Of a DNA stretch of 27,151 nt, positions 1 to 7,039 are shown piece by piece. The stretch lies in the NCBI GenBank assembly GCA_049976725.1, contig JBMFHR010000012.1:1-27151 (forward strand), written 5' to 3'. How positions within the stretch are numbered: the first letter of the stretch is position 1; every line of letters begins with the position of its first letter. The translations under genes were made by a program, and so were the position numbers. Source of the DNA: Conexivisphaera sp049976725 (GTDB lineage Archaea; Thermoproteota; Nitrososphaeria; Conexivisphaerales; Conexivisphaeraceae). The notes beneath the pieces were generated by a model. It made no database searches, was not told where the DNA came from, and saw only the letters and a program-made list of their open reading frames with translations.

Positions 1-86
1 GCGCGCATCACGGTCGCGTAATAGGCGACGCCCGCGACCGCCGCGATCACCACTACCACGGCCACCGCAATTTCCCACGCCTTCAT
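1..86 (-). CDS. Partial N-terminus of a membrane-anchored protein
   Basis: Only the first 28 codons lie in the window; the gene continues off the left edge. Reading from ATG at 86, the peptide begins Met-Lys-Ala-Trp-Glu and then runs through about 18 Ala/Val/Ile/Gly residues before Tyr-Tyr-Ala-Thr. That is one transmembrane or uncleaved signal-anchor helix behind a single positive charge. A TATA-like element on the same strand (about 111-119) is centred some 28 bases before the ATG, so the message would be leaderless and this start is well placed. The function cannot be recognised from this much sequence. Confidence 0.6.
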   Translation of the reverse strand, partial: MKAWEIAVAVVVVIAAVAGVAYYATVMR

Positions 87-110
87 TGCGGGGAGGGATC
101 CGCCGGGGCC

Positions 111-119
111 CCTTATGAG
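111..119 (-). promoter_or_regulatory. TATA-like element of the leftmost minus-strand gene
   Basis: The minus strand reads CTCATAAGG here. Its centre is about 28 bases before the ATG at 86, the spacing expected for an archaeal TATA box and a leaderless transcript. Confidence 0.45.
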
Positions 120-155
120 GGATCCCGAGGAACGCTCATAGTTCCGCCTGGAACG

Positions 156-1295
156 CTAGAGGAACCTGGGCAGGCGCACCTCGACCTCCCCGAGTAGGTC
201 GCCCGGTCCCCCCAGCACGTACCCGTCCGCCCTCGACGGGAATATGCCGTGGTAATCCGGCTGCAGGGGCTCCGCAGTGGCACCCCTGAGGCGCACCCAG
301 AGCATCCCCCTCCTTGGCATGTGCACCGGCTTGGCCATCCTGGCGCGCGTGCTGACGTGGGGCTCCGCCGTGGCACCCCCGGCCTTTAGCACGAGGGGCG
401 CCAGCAGTAGGACGGCGCCGTTGAGCGCGGGGGCGCGCGGTCCCGGCAGCATCAGGATCGGCCTGCCCTCCACGACGGCCCCGCCGCTCATGGCCGAATC
501 CGCCACGTCGAGCCCCCGGAAGGTCGCCGACGGCCCCAGGGACTCCAGGGCCAGGTAGGTGACGTCGCGCGCGCTGGGCCCCGTTCCGCCTATCGTCACG
601 ACGATGTCGGAGAAGTCGAGCGCCCTCCTCACGGATTCCGCTATGGACGTCGGCGAGTCCTCCACGACCCCCTCATTCAGGACCTCCGCCCCCAGCGCGG
701 CCGCGATCGATCCGACCGTCAGGTAGCGCGTCGTCCTGCCGCGTCCCTCCAAGGATATCTCGCTGCCGACGGAGATCAACGACACGCGCGGCCTGGCGTA
801 CACGCGGACGAACCTCCTGCCCAGGACCTCCAGGACCTCCACGTCGAGCGGCGTGATCAGGCGTCCCTTCCCGAGGACTGCCTCGCCGGCCCTCGCGCTC
901 GAGCCCCTAGGCGCCAGGTTCTCCAGCGCCCTCGGCCTCCGGCCCACCTCCACGCGGTCCCCCCTCACGGCGACCTCCTCGATCGGCAGCAGCGCCGCGC
1001 GGTCGTCCGCCACGGAGCATCCGGAGTACGCCACCACCGCCGTGCCCGCTTCGAGCTCGGCGACCGATTCGCCGGGCCCGCACTCGCCCACGATCCTGGC
1101 CGTCCCGGGCCACTCCCCGTCGTGCCTCACGAGGTAACCGTCCTTCGTGCACACGTGCGCGGGGGGCAGGTCGGAGGGCGCGGCCACGTCCTCCGCCAGT
1201 ACTCTGCCCACGATCCCCTGCGCGACCTCCGCGTACTCCCATCCCCTGGGCCTCGCGGCCGCGGAGAGCAGCTGGAGCGCGTCCTCGAGCCTCAA
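156..1295 (-). CDS. Divergent MoeA-family molybdopterin-binding protein
   Basis: The ~379-residue protein has the MoeA layout. An N-terminal segment matches the usual opening (LEDALQLL ... GRVLAEDVAAPSDLPP), a linker-type beta domain follows, and a MoCF-biosynthesis domain contains SVGSEI and then IGGTGPSARDVT. Classical MoeA inserts molybdate or tungstate into adenylated molybdopterin. This copy departs from it: the Asp of the usual MDGYAV segment is kept (KDGYLV), but the KPGKP and LPGNPVS stretches are replaced by EGRPILML and PGPRAPAL, and the GGTGPS.RDVT segment looks more like MogA/CinA. It may be a paralogue with another pterin-related job. A longer frame opens at 1343, but that would overlap archease by 38 bases. 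TTG at 1295, with GAGG just upstream at the archease stop, fits the family N-terminus better. It is last in the operon with archease. Confidence 0.75.
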   Translation of the reverse strand: MRLEDALQLLSAAARPRGWEYAEVAQGIVGRVLAEDVAAPSDLPPAHVCTKDGYLVRHDGEWPGTARIVGECGPGESVAELEAGTAVVAYSGCSVADDRAALLPIEEVAVRGDRVEVGRRPRALENLAPRGSSARAGEAVLGKGRLITPLDVEVLEVLGRRFVRVYARPRVSLISVGSEISLEGRGRTTRYLTVGSIAAALGAEVLNEGVVEDSPTSIAESVRRALDFSDIVVTIGGTGPSARDVTYLALESLGPSATFRGLDVADSAMSGGAVVEGRPILMLPGPRAPALNGAVLLLAPLVLKAGGATAEPHVSTRARMAKPVHMPRRGMLWVRLRGATAEPLQPDYHGIFPSRADGYVLGGPGDLLGEVEVRLPRFL

Positions 1296-1305
1296 CCCGA
1301 TCGCC

Positions 1306-1725
1306 TCACAGGTCGAGCAGGAACCTCGCGTAGTAGAGGTCACCCCTCCTCCCGATGGACATCATGTGGTAGGTGACCGCCTTCACGTCGCGCCCCATGC
1401 CGTGCCTCGTCGGGTCGTAGCGCTCGCCGCGCATCTCGGCCCGCAGCGCCGGGGGGCTCTCGCGCAGGTCAACCCTGAACCTCACGAACGCGATCCCGTC
1501 TATCTGCAGCCTGTTCAGCACGCACTCCAGCCAGTTGTACAGGAGGTTCTCCAGATCCGTCCCCTCGGCCTCGCACGTGTCGCGCAGCTCGCCGCGCACC
1601 CTCCTGATGTCCATCATCACCGACATCATGGCCCTGGCCGCGTTGGCGAACGCCTCGCCCAGGGTCCTCCCGTAGGCCTCCAGGAGCGCGTCCGACGCGT
1701 GCGGGAGCTCCCTGTACCACCTCAT
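1306..1725 (-). CDS. Archease
   Basis: The 139-residue protein matches archease in length and in its end motifs. The start YRELPHASD corresponds to the family's Y-x-x-x-x-HTAD, keeping the metal-binding Asp, followed by AYGRTLGEAFANAA. The C-terminus KAVTYHMMSI ... YYARFLLDL corresponds to KAITYH ... ARVIFDI. Archease is the small cofactor that lets the RNA ligase RtcB turn over and form its RtcB-guanylate intermediate, so it serves tRNA exon joining; this matters in a genome with intron-containing tRNA genes such as the two found in this window. RtcB itself is not in the window. The ATG overlaps the stop of the upstream gene (ATGA), and the MoeA-like gene follows directly, so the three genes are translationally coupled. 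Confidence 0.9.
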   Translation of the reverse strand: MRWYRELPHASDALLEAYGRTLGEAFANAARAMMSVMMDIRRVRGELRDTCEAEGTDLENLLYNWLECVLNRLQIDGIAFVRFRVDLRESPPALRAEMRGERYDPTRHGMGRDVKAVTYHMMSIGRRGDLYYARFLLDL

Positions 1726-2747
1726 GGCCTCGGGAGCCTCCCCTCGAGGAAGGAGAAGAGCTCATCCTCGTCCTTGAATATCCTGGTGGAGTAGTAGCGG
1801 AAGAACGGGCTCTCGGGTCCCCTGAACACCACGTACACTTCCTTGGCGCTCGAGAAAGCGTAGGTCATCTCCGAGAGCACGCCCGGCGACATGACCGGCA
1901 CGTAGTAGTAGACGATCACGAAGTCGCTCTGGTCTATCAGCTGGTAGTCCCTGGCGACCGTTTGGTCGTACACGTCCTCCCTCACGGACTCGACCTCCCC
2001 GGGGTCCACGCCCTCCAGCCTGACCCTCCCCTCCACGAGGTCCATGTCCTCGACCTCCCCGGGATCGAAGACTATGAGCCCCCTCCTCCTGAGCTCCGAC
2101 ACGAACCCCCTGAGGCGCTCCTGGAACTCCTGCGCCCTGTCGCCGAGGTGCGTCATCGGGTAGCTCAGGTACGCCTTGGGGGCGGAGGGATCCCTCATGA
2201 GCCTCCAGAGCGTGCCCGGAGGCTGCTTCGCCGGTATCATGAAGAAGGGTTTCCTCTGGAAGTCCGCTATGGACTTCGTCAGGAAGGTCTCCTCGTCCCG
2301 CCAGACGAGCATGTCCTTGAGCCCCAGCCTGCCCCTCCAGTGGGGCGAGGAGTCCAGCCTGGCCCTCATCCCGGCGATGGAGTCCACGACCGTCACGTAG
2401 ATGTCGGGGGAGAGCAGGTTGAGGTAGTAGAAGTCGAAGGCCTGCAGCAGGTGCCTCTTCCACCTGAAGCACGCGTGGGTGTTGACCAGCACGTTCTCGT
2501 GATCCCTCGCCTCCCTCAGTATCTTCTCGAAGACGGTCGTCCTCAGGTAGTTCAGCGTGGAGGGCGCGAGGTTCAGTATCCTCCCCTCTGGGATCTCCAC
2601 CCCCAGGTTCTCCGCCGTCTCGAACATCAGCGATCCGACGTCGAAGACCTCCACGCTCCCCCCGGAGGACCTTATCTCCTCGGCCGCCGCCGATATGTAC
2701 TCGCCCCTCCCGCTCCCGCTGACGCCCGTCACCACGACCTTCGCCAC
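1722..2747 (-). CDS. Adenylate-kinase-like P-loop domain fused to a nucleoside 2-deoxyribosyltransferase-like domain
   Basis: This is a two-domain protein of ~341 residues. The N-terminal ~170 residues look like archaeal adenylate kinase: a beta strand VVVTG, a P-loop-like GVSGSGRGEY, a DVGSLM segment and a VNTHACF segment where AdkA has DTHA. The Walker A Lys-Ser/Thr is replaced by Arg-Gly, so nucleotide binding may be altered. The C-terminal half, from about AYLSYPMTHL, resembles nucleoside 2-deoxyribosyltransferases: LIDQSDFVIV, then SPGVLSEMTYAF with the Glu at the family's nucleophile position. An ATG exists at 2756, but the GTG at 2747 lies 27 bases from the centre of the TATA element at 2768-2780, so a leaderless start at 2747 is preferred. 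Both domains point to nucleotide handling; the substrate is unknown. It is the first gene of the archease/MoeA-like operon. Confidence 0.7.
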   Translation of the reverse strand: MAKVVVTGVSGSGRGEYISAAAEEIRSSGGSVEVFDVGSLMFETAENLGVEIPEGRILNLAPSTLNYLRTTVFEKILREARDHENVLVNTHACFRWKRHLLQAFDFYYLNLLSPDIYVTVVDSIAGMRARLDSSPHWRGRLGLKDMLVWRDEETFLTKSIADFQRKPFFMIPAKQPPGTLWRLMRDPSAPKAYLSYPMTHLGDRAQEFQERLRGFVSELRRRGLIVFDPGEVEDMDLVEGRVRLEGVDPGEVESVREDVYDQTVARDYQLIDQSDFVIVYYYVPVMSPGVLSEMTYAFSSAKEVYVVFRGPESPFFRYYSTRIFKDEDELFSFLEGRLPRP

Positions 2748-2767
2748 ACCCCTCATACCGACAGGTG

Positions 2768-2780
2768 CAATATATTTTAG
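2768..2780. promoter_or_regulatory. Shared bidirectional TATA element
   Basis: CAATATATTTTAG is AT-only at its core and nearly symmetrical. It is the only AT-rich patch between two divergent genes. Its centre (about 2774) is ~30 bases before ATG 2804 on the plus strand and ~27 bases before GTG 2747 on the minus strand. One element therefore appears to drive two leaderless or near-leaderless transcripts. Confidence 0.65.
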
Positions 2781-2803
2781 ATCCGGCGGTCGTGCTGGCG
2801 CCG

Positions 2804-4180
2804 ATGGGGATCTTCCGGGCGTACGACGTGCGGGGGATTTACCCGGGCGAGCTCGGCCCTGAGCTGGCCCTGAGGATCGGCATGGCCTACGGGTCGATAG
2901 CCGCGTCGAGGGGGATACGCGAGATCTACGTGGGGAGGGACGCCCGCGTCAGCGGCCCCGCGCTCCTCGCGGCCTTCTCGTCCGGCGCCATGGCCTCGGG
3001 GCTCAGCGTCATAGACGTCGGGCTCGTGCACACCCCCCTCATCTACTGGCTGACCGCCAAGGATTCGAGGGAGGGCGCTATGATCACGGCATCCCACAAT
3101 CCACCCGAGTACAACGGGATCAAGATATCGTACGCCGGCAGGGCCTATCACTACGGGAACCTCTACGGTGCCATAGAGTCCTCGCTGGCGTCCGCTTCAC
3201 CGCTGCCCTGGGACCGCGCCGGCTCGATGAGGAGCGAGGACCGCCTGGGCGAGTACGTGGAGGACGTGCTGGGCAGGATCGCCGCCCCCGAGCGCCGCCT
3301 GAGGGTGGTCTCCGACTCCAGCAACGGGTCCTGCTGGTTCGCGGGGAACGTGCTCTCACGCGCCGGGTTCGACGCGGTGGCTATAAACTCGGAGCCGGAC
3401 GGCAGGTTCCCCCGCCACGTCCCGGACCCGCTCAGGGAAGAGGCGTACGTCGACGTCTCCGAGGCGGTGCGCCGCGAGGGCGCCGACCTGGGGATCGTGT
3501 TCGACGGGGACTGCGACAGGGTCGGGTTCGTCGACGAGCGCGGAATCCCGATAGGCGGCGACGCCGCCGCGATGGTGCTGGCCGCCGACGTGCTCTCCCA
3601 CCGCCCCGGCTCCAAGGTCGTGCTGAACGTGATGATGTCGAAGGCCGTCTCGGACTACGTCCGCTCCCTGGGCGGGGTCCCGGTCATGGTCAGGGTCGGG
3701 CACTCGTTCGTCCAGGACGCCCTGGAGTCCGAGGGCGCCGCATTCGCGGCTGAGATAAGCGGGCACTTCTACCTGGCCGACTCCTACTACGGGTTCGACG
3801 ACGCGGTGTACGCCGCCCTCAGGTTCGGGGTCGCGGTCTCGAGGTCGGGCAGGTCCCTCTCGGAGATCGTGTCCTCGCTGCCCAGGTACCAGTCGTCCCC
3901 GGAGTCCAGGATCGGCTGTCCGGACGACATCAAGTTCCTGGTAGTGGACTACCTGAGGCGCAAGTACGAGCGCGAGGGGCTCAGCGTCCTGGCCATAGAC
4001 GGCGTCCGCGTCGACACGGAGGACGGCTGGTGGATAGTCAGGGCCTCGAACACGGAGCCCGCCCTAGTGATGAGGGCGGAGGCCAGGGACCGGAGGGCGC
4101 TGGATGCGCTCGTGTCGAGGATGAGATCGGACGTCGAGGAGGCCCTGGCCGCGGTTGGCCGCGGCACAGCCGGGCGCTGA
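2804..4180 (+). CDS. Phosphomannomutase/phosphoglucomutase
   Basis: The 458-residue protein belongs to the alpha-D-phosphohexomutase family, which interconverts hexose 1- and 6-phosphates for glycan and sugar-nucleotide synthesis. The four expected motifs are in order: FRAYDVRGIYPGEL at the start; the phosphoserine loop TASHNPPEYNGIK with Ser about residue 97; the metal loop DGDCDRVG at about 234; and the sugar-binding EISGHFY plus the phosphate-binding ASNTEPALVMRAEA near the end. An upstream GTG at 2765 is in frame but lies inside the TATA element, so ATG 2804 is chosen. Substrate choice among mannose, glucose and glucosamine phosphates cannot be read from these motifs. The gene is convergent with, and overlapped by, the DUF429 gene. 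Confidence 0.92.
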   Translation: MGIFRAYDVRGIYPGELGPELALRIGMAYGSIAASRGIREIYVGRDARVSGPALLAAFSSGAMASGLSVIDVGLVHTPLIYWLTAKDSREGAMITASHNPPEYNGIKISYAGRAYHYGNLYGAIESSLASASPLPWDRAGSMRSEDRLGEYVEDVLGRIAAPERRLRVVSDSSNGSCWFAGNVLSRAGFDAVAINSEPDGRFPRHVPDPLREEAYVDVSEAVRREGADLGIVFDGDCDRVGFVDERGIPIGGDAAAMVLAADVLSHRPGSKVVLNVMMSKAVSDYVRSLGGVPVMVRVGHSFVQDALESEGAAFAAEISGHFYLADSYYGFDDAVYAALRFGVAVSRSGRSLSEIVSSLPRYQSSPESRIGCPDDIKFLVVDYLRRKYEREGLSVLAIDGVRVDTEDGWWIVRASNTEPALVMRAEARDRRALDALVSRMRSDVEEALAAVGRGTAGR

Positions 4181-4691
4181 GGTAGATCTCACCGTCCGGG
4201 GCCCTCACGACCCTTGCCGTCCCCTCCGCGGCCTCCAGCGCTACGACCGCCGCCACGACCCCGTCCAGCGCGTCCCTCGAGCCGGGGAGCCCGCGGTGCG
4301 CTATCCCCGCGGCCTCGAGCAGCTCGCGCTCGTCCCTGCACCCGCTCGATATCAGCGCGCTCCTGGGATGGGTCTCTATGGCCCGCGCCCCCAGTGCCCC
4401 GAGGATCCTCCCGGTCCTCTCCGCGAGCGCCCGCATCCCGCTCCACGAGGGCGGGAGGACGCGGTATCCCAGGCGCATCATCTCCACGTCCACCTCCCTG
4501 AAGGCCCTCCCCGGTGGCACCGAGAGCGGGGAGTCCACCGCCACAAGCTCCACCCCCCTCAGCGCGGACAGTATCTCATCGTCCCCGCGCAGTTCCCCGG
4601 CCGATGATAGCTCCCTGCGCGCCGCGTCCACGATGGCGAAGCCGCTCGGCCTCCTCGGCGACGCTGCTGGATCAAGTCCCCCCACCAGCAA
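4038..4691 (-). CDS. DUF429-family protein
   Basis: The first ~170 residues match the DUF429 pattern, a predicted RNase H-like fold. An acidic strand near the start (GGLDPAAS...GFAIVD), VAVDSPLSVP, the ETHPRSALIS segment, DALDGVVAAVVALEA and a closing PDGEIYLSA are all visible. No biochemical role is established for the family that would allow a firm call. After GEIYLSA the frame continues 40-odd residues into low-complexity Pro/Arg/Ser sequence, overlapping the convergent phosphohexomutase gene by 143 bases. That tail looks like read-through rather than conserved protein. The TTG start at 4691 overlaps the end of the DUF134 gene by 20 bases, which suggests coupled translation. Confidence 0.7.
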   Translation of the reverse strand: MLVGGLDPAASPRRPSGFAIVDAARRELSSAGELRGDDEILSALRGVELVAVDSPLSVPPGRAFREVDVEMMRLGYRVLPPSWSGMRALAERTGRILGALGARAIETHPRSALISSGCRDERELLEAAGIAHRGLPGSRDALDGVVAAVVALEAAEGTARVVRAPDGEIYLSARLCRGQPRPGPPRRPISSSTRAHPAPSGPWPPPSSLGRAPCSRP

Positions 4692-5001
4692 CTTCCCCCG
4701 CTCCGGCCAGCACGAGCGGCCTCCCCTCCACGAGCATGCCGACGATCTTCCTCCTGCCGCTCTCGAGGAGCCTCCACACGGTCCCCCTCGACACCCCCAT
4801 CATGGCCGCCGCCTCCTCCTGGAGCAGCCCCTCGTAGTCCACGAGCCTCACGGCCTCCAGCTCATCGAGCGTCATCACGATGGCGTCGGGCCCCGCGTCG
4901 CGCGCGGGCGCCGGCGCGAAAGCCGTGAATCTGGGGGTGAACCTTATGACCCTGGGCTTCGGGGGCCTGCCCCTCCTCCATCCCCAGCCGTGCCCGTACA
5001 C
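4672..5001 (-). CDS. DUF134-family predicted DNA-binding protein
   Basis: This 109-residue protein matches the archaeal/bacterial DUF134 family, small proteins with a sigma-70 region 4-like helix-turn-helix. The N-terminus is basic (RRGRPPKPR), followed by a strand (FTPRFTAF). The central segment LDELEAVRLVDYEGLLQEEAAAMMGVSRGTVWRLLESGRRKI is the HTH, with MGVSRGTVWRLL as turn and recognition helix. The start is GTG at 5001; a TATA-like GTTATATCG on the minus strand centred near 5026 makes the transcript leaderless. It is upstream of, and overlaps, the DUF429 gene. A regulator role is likely from the fold; the target is unknown. Confidence 0.85.
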   Translation of the reverse strand: MYGHGWGWRRGRPPKPRVIRFTPRFTAFAPAPARDAGPDAIVMTLDELEAVRLVDYEGLLQEEAAAMMGVSRGTVWRLLESGRRKIVGMLVEGRPLVLAGAGEVAGGGT

Positions 5002-5020
5002 GGCCAGAGTTGAGCGCGGG

Positions 5021-5030
5021 TCGATATAAC
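5021..5030 (-). promoter_or_regulatory. TATA box of the DUF134-DUF429 operon
   Basis: The minus strand reads GTTATATCGA; its centre is about 25 bases before the GTG at 5001. Confidence 0.6.
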
Positions 5031-5056
5031 GGTTGGCGAGCTACTGCCCGCTCCGC

Positions 5057-5548
5057 CTACTGCACCTGCTCGGCCACGATGACTGGCGACAGGATGTACT
5101 GCCCGCTGCCGGTCTGCACGACGTGCGGGCCCAGGAGCAGCTCCAGCTTCGACGTTGAGCCGCCCGACACGCTGAGCCCTCCCCTAACTATCGGCACCTT
5201 GAGGACGCCGCTGGGCACCGAGGCGCTCACGTTGATCGGCCCTATGGTCACCTCAGCCGAGGAGATGACAAGCCTCACCTCCGTGTAGTTCCCGACCGGC
5301 ACCTGCGCCGACGCCAGGAGCTGCGGGACGTCGGTCACCTCCACCGTCCTCGAGGAGTTGCTGACAGTCACCCAGGCGCCGGACTTCGAGTGCAGCATGA
5401 TCGACGATGTCGTCACGTAGACGGCGAAGGACGGGTCGCCCACCAGGTAGACCTCCACGCTGCCGTACGAGTAGTGGTAGTAGAGGGCGCCCGCGGCCGC
5501 AGCCACTATGACTATTGCGGCTATTGCGATCGCAGCGTACCTGTTCAC
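5057..5548 (-). CDS. DUF4382-domain membrane-anchored protein
   Basis: This 163-residue protein begins with a single hydrophobic helix (about residues 4-25, rich in Ala/Ile/Val) behind Asn-Arg. It is therefore secreted or anchored outside the membrane. The rest is a beta-rich domain of the DUF4382 type: VEVYLVGDP, VEVTDVPQLLASAQVPVGNYTEVRLVISSAEV, then repeated short strands ending ILSPVIVAEQVQ. DUF4382 proteins are extracytoplasmic and their function is not known. There is no lipobox cysteine. The GTG start at 5548 sits 27 bases from a TATA-like AAATAT. It stands as its own transcription unit. Confidence 0.75.
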   Translation of the reverse strand: MNRYAAIAIAAIVIVAAAAGALYYHYSYGSVEVYLVGDPSFAVYVTTSSIMLHSKSGAWVTVSNSSRTVEVTDVPQLLASAQVPVGNYTEVRLVISSAEVTIGPINVSASVPSGVLKVPIVRGGLSVSGGSTSKLELLLGPHVVQTGSGQYILSPVIVAEQVQ

Positions 5549-5570
5549 GCCCGCCGTTCGGCCCCGGGCC

Positions 5571-5580
5571 GGATATTTGC
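5571..5580 (-). promoter_or_regulatory. TATA box of the DUF4382 gene
   Basis: The minus strand reads GCAAATATCC. The centre is ~27 bases before GTG 5548, giving a leaderless transcript. Confidence 0.6.
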
Positions 5581-5596
5581 GTTGCGCCGCGAAAGG

Positions 5597-5604
5597 GAAA
5601 TATT
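5597..5604 (+). promoter_or_regulatory. TATA box of the small ORF at 5630
   Basis: GAAATATT is centred ~29 bases before ATG 5630. It lies about 20 bases from the divergent TATA box of the DUF4382 gene. Confidence 0.5.
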
Positions 5605-5629
5605 CGGCCCCGGCCTCCTCCGGATCGCC

Positions 5630-6178
5630 ATGGCGAAGTACGACGGCGTGAAGGGGCAGGAGCTCCTGGAGGTCGAGGAGAGGGACAATGAGCTGATACT
5701 GATATTCCGCGACAACCGGTTCCTCTTCGTGCGCGTGGAGAACGGGAAGCTGGTGACGGAGAGCGTCCCCGAGCGACGGCGCCCCGCGTCTCCGGCGGGG
5801 GAGCCCTCAGCGCAGCCTGGACAGGACCTCCCTGGCGGCCTCCCCGAGCGGCACGACCACTTCCTCGCCCGCGGCCTTCACCCTCACAACGCCCTCCGAT
5901 GCCTCCCTCGGCCCGGCTATCACCAGCACGTCGTACCTCCCCGCCGCCTCGCGGTACGCGCCCTGCATCCCGAGCTCCCTGTCGTGGATGGGCAGGTGGA
6001 CCGCCACTCCCTCGCGCCTCAGGGCCTCGGCCACCCTGATCGCGTAGGCCTCCGATTCGCGGACGTACACGACGCCCGCGCGCCTGCGCGCGGCCGGGGG
6101 AGCGCCCCTGATGACGTCCATCGTGCGGTCCACCCCTCCCCCAGCCCCGGTGGCCCCCGAATCGGGCCTCCCGAATAG
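5630..6178 (+). CDS. Small unknown protein, 3' end unclear
   Basis: From ATG 5630 the first ~48 codons read like a genuine small soluble protein with alternating charged and hydrophobic residues (YDGVKGQELLEVEE, then ELILIFRDNRFLFVRVENGKLVTE). A good TATA box sits 29 bases upstream. After about 5775 the sequence turns into Pro/Arg-rich, low-complexity text. The frame stays open to 6178, antisense to the last ~370 bases of hisS, so the tail is probably not selected protein. Either the true gene is about 50-55 residues and its stop has been lost (mutation or sequence error), or a long antisense overlap is tolerated. I do not recognise the family. It is convergent with hisS. Confidence 0.4.
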   Translation: MAKYDGVKGQELLEVEERDNELILIFRDNRFLFVRVENGKLVTESVPERRRPASPAGEPSAQPGQDLPGGLPERHDHFLARGLHPHNALRCLPRPGYHQHVVPPRRLAVRALHPELPVVDGQVDRHSLAPQGLGHPDRVGLRFADVHDARAPARGRGSAPDDVHRAVHPSPSPGGPRIGPPE

Positions 6179-7039
6179 GCGTGTGAGCACGTCGTACCTC
6201 CCGCCCCCCACCAGCGATCCCAGCTCCGGGTGCGCCACGGACCTGGCCTCGAAAACGAACGAGTCGTAGTAGTCCAGCCCCCTGGCCAGCCGGGGGTCGA
6301 CGCGGAACCTGACGCCCATCTCGCGCAGTATGCCCGTGACCGCCGACAGGCGCTCCGTCAGCTCGTAGTCCCCCGACTCGGCGCGCGAGATGACCTCCCC
6401 GAGCACATCCGGGTCATACCCCTTCTCGCCGTACTCCCTGAGCACCTCCTCCCTGCCGCGCTTGTCCAGCTTGTCCAGCTCCCTGAAGGCCTCCTCGACG
6501 GCCTCCTCGTCCACGTCGCCCCCCGCGGCCTCCCTTATCATAGTCTCCGTGAGCTTCCTGTCGTTGACGATGAACTCCGCGTCCACGCCCAGCCTCCCCA
6601 GCAGGTCGCTCGAGAACAGGACAACCTCCGCGTCCGCGAGCGGGGACCTGGGGCCGAACACCTCCACGTCCCACTGGTAGAACCACCTGTACCTCCCCCT
6701 CTGCGGCTCATCGTACCTCCAGACGTCGGCGAACGCCGCCAGCCTCGTGTCCTTCGGCAGGCTCCTGTCCGAGCAGTAGTACCTGGTGAGACCCACCGTG
6801 AGGTCGAACCTGAGCCCCACCTCCCTTCCCCCCTTGTCCACGAAGTGGTAGATCTCCTCGCGGACGCCGGGCCCGCTCTTGGCCTCGAGCGTGGAGAGGA
6901 GCTCCAGGGACGACGGCTCCATCATGCTGAACCCGTGGAGCCTCGCCTCCTCCACGAACGCCTGGCGCACGCGCTCCAGCAGCTCGTAGTCCTCCGGGGA
7001 GTAGTCCCTGAGGCCCCTCGGGAGCCTCAGCTCGGTCAA
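5807..7039 (-). CDS. hisS: Histidine--tRNA ligase
   Basis: This 410-residue class II synthetase charges tRNA-His. It opens with LRLPRGLRDYSPED; motif 1 and 2 regions follow (FDLTVGLTRYY, RYRWFYQWDVEVFG), then the HisRS-specific RGLDYYDSFVFE and LVGGGRYD. The C-terminal anticodon-binding domain runs from about VVYVRESEAYAIRVAEALRREG to the end. Length is normal for the family. The frame is open far upstream through rfcS, but the family N-terminus begins right after the rfcS stop. There TTG 7037-7039 overlaps the rfcS TGA (TTGA), so TTG is taken as the start and translation is coupled to rfcS. Confidence 0.93.
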   Translation of the reverse strand: MTELRLPRGLRDYSPEDYELLERVRQAFVEEARLHGFSMMEPSSLELLSTLEAKSGPGVREEIYHFVDKGGREVGLRFDLTVGLTRYYCSDRSLPKDTRLAAFADVWRYDEPQRGRYRWFYQWDVEVFGPRSPLADAEVVLFSSDLLGRLGVDAEFIVNDRKLTETMIREAAGGDVDEEAVEEAFRELDKLDKRGREEVLREYGEKGYDPDVLGEVISRAESGDYELTERLSAVTGILREMGVRFRVDPRLARGLDYYDSFVFEARSVAHPELGSLVGGGRYDVLTRLFGRPDSGATGAGGGVDRTMDVIRGAPPAARRRAGVVYVRESEAYAIRVAEALRREGVAVHLPIHDRELGMQGAYREAAGRYDVLVIAGPREASEGVVRVKAAGEEVVVPLGEAAREVLSRLR

